Shown here: piece after piece, positions 48,178 through 61,637 of the stretch
Layout: the number at the start of each line of letters is the position of its first letter
Numbering within the stretch: the stretch's first letter is position 1
Source of the DNA: Bathynomus jamesi
Lineage: Eukaryota > Arthropoda > Malacostraca > Isopoda > Cirolanidae
Assembly: GCA_023014485.1 (NCBI GenBank)
Contig: JAJOZX010006141.1
Location: forward strand, 124,001 to 188,000
Length of the DNA stretch: 64,000 nt
Reading direction: 5' to 3'
The notes under the pieces: generated by a model
Told to the model about the DNA's origin: nothing
What the model saw: only the letters and a program-made list of their open reading frames with translations
Databases searched by the model: none
Made by a program: the position numbers and the translations under genes

Positions 48178-51161
48178 AGTGACGACCCTGCACCAGGATA
48201 AAAAGATTATTTTAAGATTATTTTAAGATTATTTTAAGAGGAAGATTTTAACAAGAAGATTTTAAGAAGAGGCCACTCTTTGGCCAAGATAGAAATTACC
48301 CTGCATCAGGATAAAACCATTTGACCGGCGTGTCACGACTTCTAGTTCGTAACATCCACCCTTGAACCGGTGTGTCACGACTCCAAGTTCTCCACGCCTA
48401 GTTTTCATCCAAGAAGAAGTAGCCAGCAAGACGTCTTCAGGACACGTCTCTGAGGATTTCGCCTGTGGAAAATTTTGTTAAGTACAGAGTTGTTTTTTCA
48501 GTAATTTATAAACATTTGAAAAGTCACTATTATTAACAGTTAATAATGAGTATCAAACCAGAATTTAACACAAAACACAGTGAACACTTCAGACACCAGT
48601 GATACATTTGTTTTTATTGAAACAGTAATTTTAAAAGAGAGTTAATTTCAAAGATTTAATTTCAAAGAGAGTTAATTTCAAGAGGGTTATTTTCACTGTT
48701 ATATTCAGTATAGAATAATTTTATTTTATGTATCTTCCCGTACATTAGAATGAAATATTGTTTACATTTTTTTTTATTTTTTGTTTCCAAATTTTTTTCA
48801 ATTACTGAATTGAATTGACTTGCAAATTAAGAAAGAGAGAGTTTATAGAGAGTTTATAGATTTAGAGAGATACTTGAAGTAATTTTGAAGAAATTTTTTT
48901 GAAATCATTTTTTGAAGTCAGTTTTGAAGTCAGTTTTTGAAGTCAGAAGGTTGCACCAAGAGGGTCAACCAAAACAGAGGTTAATCGTCTCCACTTGATA
49001 AAGATCGAGTGCAGTCATTTTCCATTTTCAGTTAATTTCAAGTTAGTTTAAGTTATAGAGATACTTGATTGTATTTCAAGTAAGTCGGTTGCACCAAGAG
49101 GGTCAACCAAACAGAGGTTAATCGTCTCCACTTGAATGAGATCAAGTGCAGTCATTTTCCATTTTCAGTTAATTTCAAGTTAGTTTCAGAATACTTGATA
49201 AGAGGTCAAGTCAGAAGGTTGCGCCAAGACGGGCAACCGCCCCAGAGATTTATAGAAATACTTGATAGAGTTCAAGTCAGAGAGTTTTATTTGAAGTCAG
49301 AGAGTTTTATTTGAAGTCAGAGAGTTTTATTCCAAGTCAGAGAGATTTATTCCAAGTCAGAGAGATTTATTCCAAGTCAGAGAGATTTATTTCAAGTCAT
49401 TTTATTTCGAGTCCCAAGTCAGTTTTCAATGCAGTCAATTGAATTCAACCTTTTTTGTTGTTCAAGAGAATTTATTCAACCTTTTTTTGTTGAAAAGAGA
49501 ATTAAATTCAACCTGAATTGACCCGTTTGTGTCTTAGTTTAACTTTTTTTTTGTTTGTGAGAAGGAAATTGACCGATTTGTCTTTTCTTTCATGCATTGT
49601 TACGTATATAAATATATAGTCATGTAATTTATTATTGTAACAAAACCGTTTTTACAATTGTTTGTAATGACTTTGATAATCATTGTAATGTATACGTGAT
49701 AATAATAGTTGTGTAATAATTAATTAATCGATCTTGTCCCAATGACTCCTTTTAAATTACTATGCTGAGGAACATGCCGTCCCTCCGTTTGTTTTCAACT
49801 TTTTAATTTTTGTTCTAAGTAGTGTGACAAGCAATCTTTTTTTAAAGAGCAAAGTGCTCACGAAAGACTTATTTTCAAATTCAGACTTATATCCCCCGCT
49901 TAGTCACTCCAATTCCCCCGAATGTAGTACTCCAAACTTTTTATTTTATTTTATTTTAACCCCAACACAGTTGAACCGTGTCAACCAGAGAAATGGTTCA
50001 ACCATGGTTCCTCTTTAGTACTATGGAAAATAACCTCCATTTAATTAAGTTGTTTTTTATTTTAAGAATATACAGTATATGGCTATGAATTTTAGTAGTC
50101 GAAATTAATTGTGTGTCAAAATTCAATTTTAAAACCGTGAGATCTACTTTCATTAACTGTAAGGTCCTCTAAGTTCGTTTTTTTAATTACCTTATACGTG
50201 TAACTGATTAATTATGTAAAATCTATAATCCTAATTGAATTTTATTACTTTTGACACATTCGAATTCATTTACGTTCCGTCCCTCCAGTCACTTTTGCAT
50301 TAAAACTCGTATGCAAACATCATCATAATAATACATCATAATTATTGCTTACTATATATAAATTCTCGCTCATGCATTTATACAGTTAATTTAACAATCC
50401 TCTCAGCTAATCTGTGTCTCGAAATTATAAAATACACACTTTGTACCCAATAAACATAAATACACCTTTGACCACAGGTCTATACATCATCCACTACGTA
50501 ATTCGATTTGTACCTACAACAGTCAATAAAAATGCATGTATGCACACTATATATACTATATACATACAAACCTTATGCTAAAATCATTGAATATTCAGTT
50601 ACTTGAACAATCCTATCAGCTAATCTGTCCCTCGAAATTGTAAAATACACACTTTGCACCTAATACACCCAAATACACACTAGACCACAGGTCTATACAT
50701 CATCCATTACGTAATTCGATTTTTACCTACAATAGTCAATAAAATTAGTTTATCAATTGTACTATCATGGAAGCCTCGAAAAATCCATGAACTTTAAAAT
50801 TTATGTTTTTCCCTTTTACCTATTCATTATGAATGTAATTTATCCCACAGAAAAAAATAAAATTTGGTAAAAAATTTTAACCATATCATTGTTTGTCTAA
50901 CTTAATTGTTTGTCTAAAATTAAAGTTTTAATCTTTGAATTTTTATATTTTATAATAGCCCTCTAAGCGAGTGTCATGTTAAAAATTTGGATACTCTGCA
51001 TTGTACTCAACTACCTGAACTCGTTCTGTATAAAACTTGTATTGTAAAAAAGAATGTCGTCATCTAACTTGAATTACTTACGATGTTATTTTCTCAATTG
51101 TATTATATTGTATTAATTGTATTATATTATTGTATTAATACCATTTTAGGGGGGGAAATAC
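48178..51161 (+). mobile_element. Element A internal region, boundary unit
   Basis: 2984 bp. The left part is 12-kb type (TGACGACC PBS form, single AAAGATTTAATTTC) and the right part 5.2-kb type (six 20-bp repeats). Many private indels at about 49.13-50.07 kb. Non-coding. Confidence 0.83.
49277..49396 (+). repeat. 20-bp tandem repeat, 6 copies (boundary unit)
   Basis: Two TTTGAAG-type copies, one hybrid (TTTTATTCCAAG), three TTCCAAG-type copies (the last with TTTCAAG). Matches the 5.2-kb class. Confidence 0.95.
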
Positions 51162-51767
51162 TGTAAAAAGTGAACAATGAACAATTCCTACACCATCATT
51201 ATATGGATTCATTGTCTTCATGCAGTACTTATGTTCTTATAGTTTTATGTTTGAATGTTCATTTTTACATAAGAAACCAAAAATCGCCTAAGCGAGTTTT
51301 GGATAGAATTTCGATTTATACTTTATTCATTACTGTATTTCTCTAATTCATCTTTTCTAATAATGACTTATACACTATGACGTCACAAAATAACTTTGTT
51401 CTCTTTACGTTTCCCATACTTTGTACACTGAATCACGTTCTTAGTATTTGGACATCTTCCGTATTCAATGTATGGTAAATTCTTTAGTAATAATGTTGTG
51501 GTGTTATGTAGTATAAATATCATTATTCAACCATACTCATTATTCAACCATACTCATTCTTACATTCATGTTCTTTCTTGACCGCTATCCTTCATTAATT
51601 TTATTACTTATTCATTCATCTACCTATTGTCTACTTATGCCCTATCAACTTATCAGTCTATGTTTACTCGTGTCTATATTACGCACACAACCTATTGTGT
51701 GACGAATGATATGTGTACACTACTGTGTGCAGTCGTACATGTCTATTGACGATCATGATTACGTACA

Positions 51768-51771
51768 TGTA
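51768..51771 (+). other. Empty target site for element B
   Basis: Single TGTA in ACGTACATGTATTCTTTT. Also empty at 57007-57010 and 62244-62247. Shows the A LTR before B entered. Confidence 0.9.
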
Positions 51772-52270
51772 TTCTTTTTACGTTTTATTTTCTTTTATTA
51801 TTTCACCTCTCGCAAGTTGTTTATTATTGCTGAGACGAAGGTTCGAATTCCGATTACGTCGTCAAAAGCGAGCCTCTGAATTCGAATTCTTCTCTCTTGC
51901 CTCTGCTACCAATTTATAACGTTAAGATGTGATGTTATATTATTATAATATACCATATTGTTCCCTGCCAGGCTACTGGTTATTATCTACTTAGGCACAT
52001 AGTTATCCACGTTCTCATTACCTGTACTTACTACTTCTACCTAATTGTCATTCAAATTCCGTTACTTATGTGTTACGTTATCATTAATGTCCGTGTACTT
52101 TCAAATGAAAAGTACACCGTATTGTTTCTCCGCTTTCCTCATCGCTGGCTAATTAGACTTTCAAACTATAATAACCAACCATTCTTCTAATAATATTTGA
52201 CATAATTTGGCGTAATTATTGTTAACTATAAATATATAACATTGTTGTTAATCCCCTGTAAATTATAGAA

Positions 52271-52666
52271 CAACGGAGAACTCTCCATTATTTAAATTGT
52301 ATTACCTATTCAGATTACTTCAGTATTAAATATGTCAATTAACAAATTGCCAAAATTGTAATTAACTGTAATACTTTAATTTAATATAACGTAATGTACT
52401 TTAATGAAACTGTAATTAATAATAACTTGTAATGTACTTCATTGAAACTGTAATTAAATGTAATGATTTAATTTATAATGTAAGAATGTACTTTAATAGA
52501 ACTGTAATGAACAATCATAAGCGAATGTGAAGTAATCCATAATTGTAATCGTAATTGTAATGAACCAAAATTAATACGTACTCAGTCGTGTACTTAATTT
52601 GTACTTATGTGTACTATTACGAAATGATATCGCCTTCATAAATGTAGACTCGGCGAAAAATACAAA
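52271..52666 (+). other. 396-bp A LTR segment absent from all 12-kb units
   Basis: Bounded by TATAGAA on the left and TTAGTTTTTA on the right; these are joined in the 12-kb units. It holds GTAATGTACTT(T/C)A(A/T)TGAAACTG repeats (at least two) and aligns with the B LTR. Confidence 0.88.
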
Positions 52667-53359
52667 TTAGTTTTTATTTTTATTTTTTTTATTATTTTTA
52701 GTTAAAATCTTTCAAAACATCTGATCATGTGTTTAAAAAGGGGGGAAATTTAACCTTCAACTGTCCTCCCCCAAAACATTTAAGTTTATATTATACATGT
52801 ACTTGTAAAAATTACGACACTTCTTCATTAGACTTCTTGATTAAGTCACTTCATATTAGCACCTCATTAGGACTCCTTTGTTAGCAGCCTCGCTGCGGGG
52901 AGGGGGCAGAGGCCCCTTGCCTCCTTAGTCTTTTTTAGATTCCGGCCTGAGCCATGGTCGAAAGAGGTCGAACCTCTACCCTTGTAATTCAGAGCAGTAC
53001 CTGTATATTTTTAAGAAGTAAATTACCGTAAGAGAAACTTTTTATTTTTCCCTTCGACCCGTGCTCTCTTCAGAACTTAGTCAGAAAAGTCGATAATTTT
53101 AGTATCAGAGAAAGTATCAGAGTATTATAAAAAGAGGAGAATTAAAAATTGGCGACCCTTTGCCCAAATTAAGAGACAACCCAAGCACCATAGAAGATAT
53201 TGGCATAACAGTCTGGCGAGTCTGTAGCCAAGAGTTTAACAGAGTGGCGACCGAAAAGAATTAGAATGTTATAGAAGAAATATCCGTTGCTTGCCTCCTA
53301 ACTAGAACCCCCGTCGATCCGAACCGACTCCAGGGACATAGAAGAAGGAGGGTAACAAG

Positions 53360-53377
53360 TGGCGACCCTGCACCAGG
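53360..53377 (+). promoter_or_regulatory. Primer binding site, element A (intact form)
   Basis: TGGCGACCCTGCACCAGG, two bases after the LTR end. Also at 58598 and 63842. The first eight bases equal the element B PBS. Confidence 0.75.
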
Positions 53378-54493
53378 ATAAAAAGATTATTTTAAGAAGA
53401 TTATTTTAAGAAGATTATTTTAAGAAGAAAATTTTAACAAGAAGATTTTAAGAAGAGGCCACTCTTTGGCCAAGATAGAAATTACCCTGCATCAGGATAA
53501 AACCATTTGACCGGCGTGTCACGACTTCTAGTTCGTAACATCCACCCTTGAACCGGTGTGTCACGACTCCAAGTTCTCCACGCCTAGTTTTCATCCAAGA
53601 AGAAGTAGCCAGCAAGACGTCTTCAGGACACGTCTCTGAGGATTTCGCCCGTGGAAAATTTTGTTAAGTACAGAGTTGTTTTTTTAGTAATTTATAAACA
53701 TTTGAAAAGTCACTATTATTAACAGTTAATAATGAGTATCAAACCAGAATTTAACACAAAACACAGTGAACACTTCAGACACCAGTGATACATTTGTTTT
53801 TATTGAAACAGTAATTTTAAAAGAGAGTTAATTTCAAAGAGAGTTAATTTCAAAGAGTTAATTTCAAAGAGAGTTAATTTCAAAGAGAGTTAATTTCAAG
53901 AGAGTTATTTTCACTGTTATATTCAGTATAGAATAATTTTATTTTATGTACCTTCCCGTACATTAGAATGAAATATTGTTTACATTTTTTTTTTTTTTGT
54001 TTGCAAATTTTTTTCAATTACTGAATTGAATTGACTTGCAAATTAAGAAAGAGAGAGTTTATAGAGAGTTTATAGATTTAGAGAGATACTTGAAGTAATT
54101 TTGAAGTCATTTTTTTGAAATCATTTTTTGAAGTCAGTTTTGAAGTCAGTTTTTGAAGTCAGAAGGTTGCACCAAGAGGGTCAACCAAAACAGAGGTTAA
54201 TCGTCTCCACTTGATAAAGATCGAGTGCAGTCATTTTCCATTTTCAGTTAATTTCAAGTTAGTTTAAGTTATAGAGATACTTGATTGCATTTCAAGTAAG
54301 TCGGTTGCACCAAGAGGGTCAACCAAACAGAGGTTAATCGTCTCCACTTGAATAGAGATCAAGTGCAGTCATTTTCCATTTTCAGTTAATTTCAAGTTAG
54401 TTTCAGAATACTTGATAAGAGGTCAAGTCAGAAGGTTGCGCCAAGACGGGCAACCGCCCCAGAGATTTATAGAAATACTTGATAGAGTTCAAG

Positions 54494-54612
54494 TCAGAGA
54501 GTTTTATTTGAAGTCAGAGAGTTTTATTTGAAGTCAGAGAGTTTATTCCAAGTCAGAGAGATTTATTCCAAGTCAGAGAGATTTATTCCAAGTCAGAGAG
54601 ATTTATTCCAAG
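54494..54612 (+). repeat. 20-bp tandem repeat, 6 copies (5.2-kb unit 2)
   Basis: Two TTTGAAG-type, one hybrid, three TTCCAAG-type copies. Confidence 0.95.
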
Positions 54613-56400
54613 TCATTTTTATTTCGAGTCCCAAGTCAGTTTTCAATGCAGTCAATTGAATTCAACCTTTTTTGTTGTTCAAGAGAATTTAATTCAACCT
54701 TTTTTTGTTGAAAAAGAGAATTAAATTCAACCTGAATTGACCCGTTTGTGTCTTTAGTTTAACTTTTTTTTTTGTTTGTGAGAAGGAAATTGACCGATTT
54801 GTCTTTTCTTTTTCATGCATTGTTACGTATATAAATATATAGTCATGTAATTTATTATTTGTAACAAAACCGTTTTTACAATTGTTTGTAATGACTTTGA
54901 TAATCATTGTAATGTATACGTGATAATAATAGTTGTGTAATAATTAATTAATCGATCTTGTCCCAATGACTCCTTTTAAATTACTATGCTGAGGAACATG
55001 CCGTCCCTCCGTTTTGTTTCAACTTTTTTTAATTTTTGTTCTAAGTAGTGTGACAAGCAATCTTTTTTTAAAGAGCAAAGTGCTCACGAAAGACTTATTG
55101 TCAAATTCAGACTTATATCCCCCGCTTAGTCACTCAATTCCCCCGAATGTAGTACTCCAAACTTTTTATTTTATTTTATTTTAACACCCCCAACCCCAGT
55201 TGAACCGTGTCAACCAGAGAAATGGTTCAACCATGGTTAATTCCTCTTTAGTACTATGGAACATAACCTCCATTTATGTTAAGTTGTGTTTTTTTATTTT
55301 TAAGAATACTACAGTATATGGCTATGAATTTTAGTAGTCGAAATTAATTGTGTGTCAAAATTCAATTTTAAAACCGTGAGATCTACTTTCATTAACTGTA
55401 AGGTCCTCTAAGTTCGTTTTTTTAATTACCTTATACGTGTAACTGATTAATTATGTAAAATCTATAATCCTAATTGAATTTTATTACTTTTGACACATTC
55501 GAATTCATTTACGTTCCGTCCCTCCAGTCACTTTTGCATTAAAACTCGTATGCAAACATCATCATAATAATACATCATAATTATTGCTTACTATATATAA
55601 ATTCTCGCTCATGCATTTATACAGTTAATTTAACAATCCTCTCAGCTAATCTGTGTCTCGAAATTATAAAATACACACTTTGTACCCAATAAACATAAAT
55701 ACACCTTTGACCACAGGTCTATACATCATCCACTACGTAATTCGATTTGTACCTACAACAGTCAATAAAAATGCATGTATGCACACTATATATACTATAT
55801 ACATACAAACCTTATGCTAAAATCATTGAATATTCAGTTACTTGAACAATCCTATCAGCTAATCTGTCCCTCGAAATTGTAAAATACACACTTTGCACCT
55901 AATACACCCAAATACACACTAGACCACAGGTCTATACATCATCCATTACGTAATTCGATTTTTACCTACAATAGTCAATAAAATTAGTTTATCAATTGTA
56001 CTATCATGGAAGCCTCGAAAAATCCATGAACTTTAAAATTTATGTTTTTCCCTTTTACCTATTCATTATGAATGTAATTTATCCCACAGAAAAAAATAAA
56101 ATTTGGTAAAAAATTTTAACCATATCATTGTTTGTCTAACTTAATTGTTTGTCTAAAATTAAAGTTTTAATCTTTGAATTTTTATATTTTATAATAGCCC
56201 TCTAAGCGAGTGTCATGTTAAAAATTTGGATACTCTGCATTGTACTCAACTACCTGAACTCGTTCTGTATAAAACTTGTATTGTAAAAAAGAATGTCGTC
56301 ATCTAACTTGAATTACTTACGATGTTATTTTCTCAATTGTATTATATTGTATTAATTGTATTATATTATTGTATTAATACCATTTTAGGGGGGGAAATAC

Positions 56401-58595
56401 TGTAAAAAGTGAACAATGAACAATTCCTACACCATCATTATATGGATTCATTGTCTTCATGCAGTACTTATGTTCTTATAGTTTTATGTTTGAATGTTCA
56501 TTTTTACATAAGAAACCAAAAATCGCCTAAGCGAGTTTTGGATAGAATTTCGATTTATACTTTATTCATTACTGTATTTCTCTAATTCATCTTTTCTAAT
56601 AATGACTTATACACTATGACGTCACAAAATAACTTTGTTCTCTTTACGTTTCCCATACTTTGTACACTGAATCACGTTCTTAGTATTTGGACATCTTCCG
56701 TATTCAATGTATGGTAAATTATTTAGTAATAATGTTGTGGTGTTATGTAGTATAAATATCATTATTCAACCATACTCATTATTCAACCATACTCATTCTT
56801 ACATTCATGTTCTTTCTTGACCGCTATCCTTCATTAATTTTATTACTTATTCATTCATCTACCTATTGTCTACTTATGCCCTATCAACTTATCAGTCTAT
56901 GTTTACTCGTGTCTATATTACGCACACAACCTATTGTGTGACGAATGATATGTGTACACTACTGTGTGCAGTCGTACATGTCTATTGACGATCATGATTA
57001 CGTACATGTATTCTTTTTACGTTTTATTTTCTTTTATTATTTCACCTCTCGCAAGTTGTTTATTATTGCTGAGACGAAGGTTCGAATTCCGATTACGTCG
57101 TCAAAAGCGAGCCTCTGAATTCGAATTCTTCTCTCTTGCCTCTGCTACCAATTTATAACGTTAAGATGTGATGTTATATTATTATAATATACCATATTGT
57201 TCCCTGCCAGGCTACTGGTTATTATCTACTTAGGCACATAGTTATCCACGTTCTCATTACCTGTACTTACTACTTCTACCTAATTGTCATTCAAATTCCG
57301 TTACTTATGTGTTACGTTATCATTAATGTCCGTGTACTTTCAAATGAAAAGTACACCGTATTGTTTCTCCGCTTTCCTCATCGCTGGCTAATTAGACTTT
57401 CAAACTATAATAACCAACCATTCTTCTAATAATATTTGACATAATTTGGCGTAATTATTGTTAACTATAAATATATAACATTGTTGTTAATCCCCTGTAA
57501 ATTATAGAACAACGGAGAACTCTCCATTATTTAAATTGTATTACCTATTCAGATTACTTCAGTATTAAATATGTCAATTAACAAATTGCCAAAATTGTAA
57601 TTAACTGTAATACTTTAATTTAATATAACGTAATGTACTTTAATGAAACTGTAATTAATAATAACTTGTAATGTACTTCATTGAAACTGTAATTAAATGT
57701 AATGATTTAATTTATAATGTAAGAATGTACTTTAATAGAACTGTAATGAACAATCATAAGCGAATGTGAAGTAATCCATAATTGTAATCGTAATTGTAAT
57801 GAACCAAAATTAATACGTACTCAGTCGTGTACTTAATTTGTACTTATGTGTACTATTACGAAATGATATCGCCTTCATAAATGTAGACTCGGCGAAAAAT
57901 ACAAATTAGTTTTTTTTTTTATTTTTTTTATTATTTTTAGTTAAAATCTTTCAAAACATCTGATCATGTGTTTAAAAAGGGGGGAAATTTAACCTTCAAC
58001 TGTCCTCCCCCAAAACATTTAAGTTTATATTATACATGTACTTGTAAAAATTACGACACTTCTTCATTAGACTTCTTGATTAAGTCACTTCATATTAGCA
58101 CCTCATTAGGACTCCTTTGTTAGCAGCCTCGCTGCGGGGAGGGGCAGAGGCCCCTTGCCTCCTTAGTCTTTTTTAGATTCCGGCCTGAGCCATGGTCGAA
58201 AGAGGTCGAACCTCTACCCTTGTAATTCAGAGCAGTACCTGTATATTTTTAAGAAGTAAATTACCGTAAGAGAAACTTTTTATTTTTCCCTTCGACCCGT
58301 GCTCTCTTCAGAACTTAGTCAGAAAAGTCGATAATTTTAGTATCAGAGAAAGTATCAGAGTATTATAAAAAGAGGAGAATTAAAAATTGGCGACCCTTTG
58401 CCCAAATTAAGAGACAACCCAAGCACCATAGAAGATATTGGCATAACAGTCTGGCGAGTCTGTAGCCAAGAGTTTAACAGAGTGGCGACCGAAAAGAATT
58501 AGAATGTTATAGAAGAAATATCCGTTGCTTGCCTCCTAACTAGAACCCCCGTCGATCCGAACCGACTCCAGGGACATAGAAGAAGGAGGGTAACA
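56401..58595 (+). mobile_element. Complete element A LTR 2
   Basis: 2195 bp, nearly identical to 51162-53357, empty B site at 57007, 396-bp segment present. Confidence 0.92.
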
Positions 58596-61500
58596 AGTGG
58601 CGACCCTGCACCAGGATAAAAAGATTATTTTAAGAAGATTATTTTAAGAAGATTATTTTAAGAAGAAGAAATTTTAACAAGAGATTTTAAGAAGAGGCCA
58701 CTCTTTGGCCAAGATAGAAATTACCCTGCATCAGGATAAAACCATTTGACCGGCGTGTCACGACTTCTAGTTCGTAACATCCACCCTTGAACCGGTGTGT
58801 CACGACTCCAAGTTCTCCACGCCTAGTTTTCATCCAAGAAGAAGTAGCCAGCAAGACGTCTTCAGGACACGTCTCTGAGGATTTCGCCCGTGGAAAATTT
58901 TGTTAAGTACAGAGTTGTTTTTTTAGTAATTTATAAACATTTGAAAAGTCACTATTATTAACAGTTAATAATGAGTATCAAACCAGAATTTAACACAAAA
59001 CACAGTGAACACTTCAGACACCAGTGATACATTTGTTTTTATTGAAACAGTAATTTTAAAAGAGAGTTAATTTCAAAGAGAGTTAATTTCAAAGAGTTAA
59101 TTTCAAAGAGAGTTAATTTCAAAGAGAGTTAATTTCAAGAGAGTTATTTTCACTGTTATATTCAGTATAGAATAATTTTATTTTATGTACCTTCCCGTAC
59201 ATTAGAATGAAATATTGTTTACATTTTTTTTTTTTTTTTTGCAAATTTTTTTCAATTACTGAATTGAATTGACTTGCAAATTAAGAAAGAGAGAGTTTAT
59301 AGAGAGTTTATAGATTTAGAGAGATACTTGAAGTAATTTTGAAGTCATTTTTTTGAAATCATTTTTTGAAGTCAGTTTTGAAGTCAGTTTTTGAAGTCAG
59401 AAGGTTGCACCAAGAGGGTCAACCAAAACAGAGGTTAATCGTCTCCACTTGATAAAGATCGAGTGCAGTCATTTTCCATTTTCAGTTAATTTCAAGTTAG
59501 TTTAAGTTATAGAGATACTTGATTGCATTTCAAGTAAGTCGGTTGCACCAAGAGGGTCAACCAAAACAGAGGTTAATCGTCTCCACTTGAATAGAGATCA
59601 AGTGCAGTCATTTTCCATTTTCAGTTAATTTCAAGTTAGTTTCAGAATACTTGATAAGAGGTCAAGTCAGAAGGTTGCGCCAAGACGGGCAACCGCCCCA
59701 GAGATTTATAGAAATACTTGATAGAGTTCAAGTCAGAGAGTTTTATTTGAAGTCAGAGAGTTTTATTTGAAGTCAGAGAGTTTTATTAAGTCAGAGAGAT
59801 TTATTCCAAGTCAGAGAGATTTATTCCAAGTCAGAGAGATTTATTCCAAGTCATTTTTTTTCGAGTCCCAAGTCAGTTTTCAATGCAGTCAATTGAATTC
59901 AACCTTTTTTGTTTTCAAGAGAATTTAATTCAACCTTTTTTTGTTGAAAAAGAGAATTAAATTCAACCTGAATTGACCCGTTTGTGTCTTTAGTTTAACT
60001 TTTTTTTTTTGTTGTGAGAAGGAAATTGACCGATTTGTCTTTTCTTTTTCATGCATTGTTACGTATATAAATATATAGTCATGTAATTTATTATTTGTAA
60101 CAAAACCGTTTTTACAATTGTTTGTAATGACTTTGATAATCATTGTAATGTATACGTGATAATAATAGTTGTGTAATAATTAATTAATCGATCTTGTCCC
60201 AATGACTCCTTTTAAATTACTATGCTGAGGAACATGCCGTCCCTCCGTTTTGTTTCAACTTTTTTTTAATTTTGTTCTAAGTAGTGTGACAAGCAATCTT
60301 TTTTTAAAGAGCAAAGTGCTCACGAAAGACTTATTGTCAAATTCAGACTTATATCCCCCGCTTAGTCACTCAATTCCCCCGAATGTAGTACTCCAAACTT
60401 TTTATTTTATTTTATTTTAACACCCCCAACCCCAGTTGAACCGTGTCAACCAGAGAAATGGTTCAACCATGGTTAATTCCTCTTTAGTACTATGGAACAT
60501 AACCTCCATTTATGTTAAGTTGTGTTTTTTTATTTTTAAGAATACTACAGTATATGGCTATGAATTTTAGTAGTCGAAATTAATTGTGTGTCAAAATTCA
60601 ATTTTAAAACCGTGAGATCTACTTTCATTAACTGTAAGGTCCTCTAAGTTCGTTTTTTTAATTACCTTATACGTGTAACTGATTAATTATGTAAAATCTA
60701 TAATCCTAATTGAATTTTATTACTTTTGACACATTCGAATTCATTTACGTTCCGTCCCTCCAGTCACTTTTGCATTAAAACTCGTATGCAAACATCATCA
60801 TAATAATACATCATAATTATTGCTTACTATATATAAATTCTCGCTCATGCATTTATACAGTTAATTTAACAATCCTCTCAGCTAATCTGTGTCTCGAAAT
60901 TATAAAATACACACTTTGTACCCAATAAACATAAATACACCTTTGACCACAGGTCTATACATCATCCACTACGTAATTCGATTTGTACCTACAACAGTCA
61001 ATAAAAATGCATGTATGCACACTATATATACTATATACATACAAACCTTATGCTAAAATCATTGAATATTCAGTTACTTGAACAATCCTATCAGCTAATC
61101 TGTCCCTCGAAATTGTAAAATACACACTTTGCACCTAATACACCCAAATACACACTAGACCACAGGTCTATACATCATCCATTACGTAATTCGATTTTTT
61201 ACCTACAATAGTCAATAAAATTAGTTTATCAATTGTACTATCATGGAAGCCTCGAAAAATCCATGAACTTTAAAATTTATGTTTTTCCCTTTTACCTATT
61301 CATTATGAATGTAATTTATCCCACAGAAAAAAATAAAATTTGGTAAAAAATTTTAACCATATCATTGTTTGTCTAACTTAATTGTTTGTCTAAAATTAAA
61401 GTTTTAATCTTTGAATTTTTATATTTTATAATAGCCCTCTAAGCGAGTGTCATGTTAAAAATTTGGATACTCTGCATTGTACTCAACTACCTGAACTCGT

Positions 61501-61637
61501 TCTGTATAAAACTTGTATTGTAAAAAAGAATGTCGTCATCTAACTTGAATTACTTACGATGTTATTTTCTCAATTGTATTATATTGTATTAATTGTATTA
61601 TATTATTGTATTAATACCATTTTAGGGGGGGAAATAC
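58596..61637 (+). mobile_element. Element A internal region, 5.2-kb unit 3
   Basis: 3042 bp, intact PBS at 58598; same order of leader, repeats and 138-bp duplication as the previous unit. Non-coding. Confidence 0.87.
59733..59850 (+). repeat. 20-bp tandem repeat, 6 copies (5.2-kb unit 3)
   Basis: As in the previous unit; the hybrid third copy is 18 bp. Confidence 0.95.

Larger units (their letters stand above)
47942..53118 (+). repeat. Boundary 5.2-kb unit (mosaic of 12-kb and 5.2-kb types)
   Basis: The left end has 12-kb-type markers: PBS TGACGACC at 48180, ACATATTCGTTGC upstream of it, and GTTTCCAAA near 48783. The right end has 5.2-kb-type markers: six rather than nine 20-bp repeats, LTR start AGTGAACAATG, an empty B site at 51768, and the 396-bp LTR segment present. 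The switch lies around 48.8-49.3 kb with some interleaving. The internal part around 49.1-50.1 kb has many private indels. Confidence 0.88.
51162..53357 (+). mobile_element. Complete element A LTR 1 (uninterrupted)
   Basis: 2196 bp, TGTAAAAAGTGAAC...GTAACA. The empty B target is at 51768-51771 (ACGTACA-TGTA-TTC). The 396-bp segment missing from 12-kb units is 52271-52666; it aligns with part of the B LTR (GTAAGAATGTACTTTAAT, ATGATATCGCCTTCA), so its absence is a deletion. TATAAATA at 52227, CRE at 51378. Confidence 0.92.
53358..56400 (+). mobile_element. Element A internal region, 5.2-kb unit 2
   Basis: 3043 bp, with intact PBS TGGCGACCCTGCACC at 53360 and polypurine tract before 56401. Five 17-bp-type repeats rather than three, and 14-bp GATTATTTTAAGAA leader repeats. 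Non-coding. Confidence 0.87.
53119..58356 (+). repeat. 5.2-kb unit 2
   Basis: Pure 5.2-kb type: LTR end to 53357, internal 53358-56400, LTR 56401 onward. PBS is intact (TGGCGACC at 53360), the B site is empty at 57007, and there are six 20-bp repeats. Confidence 0.93.
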
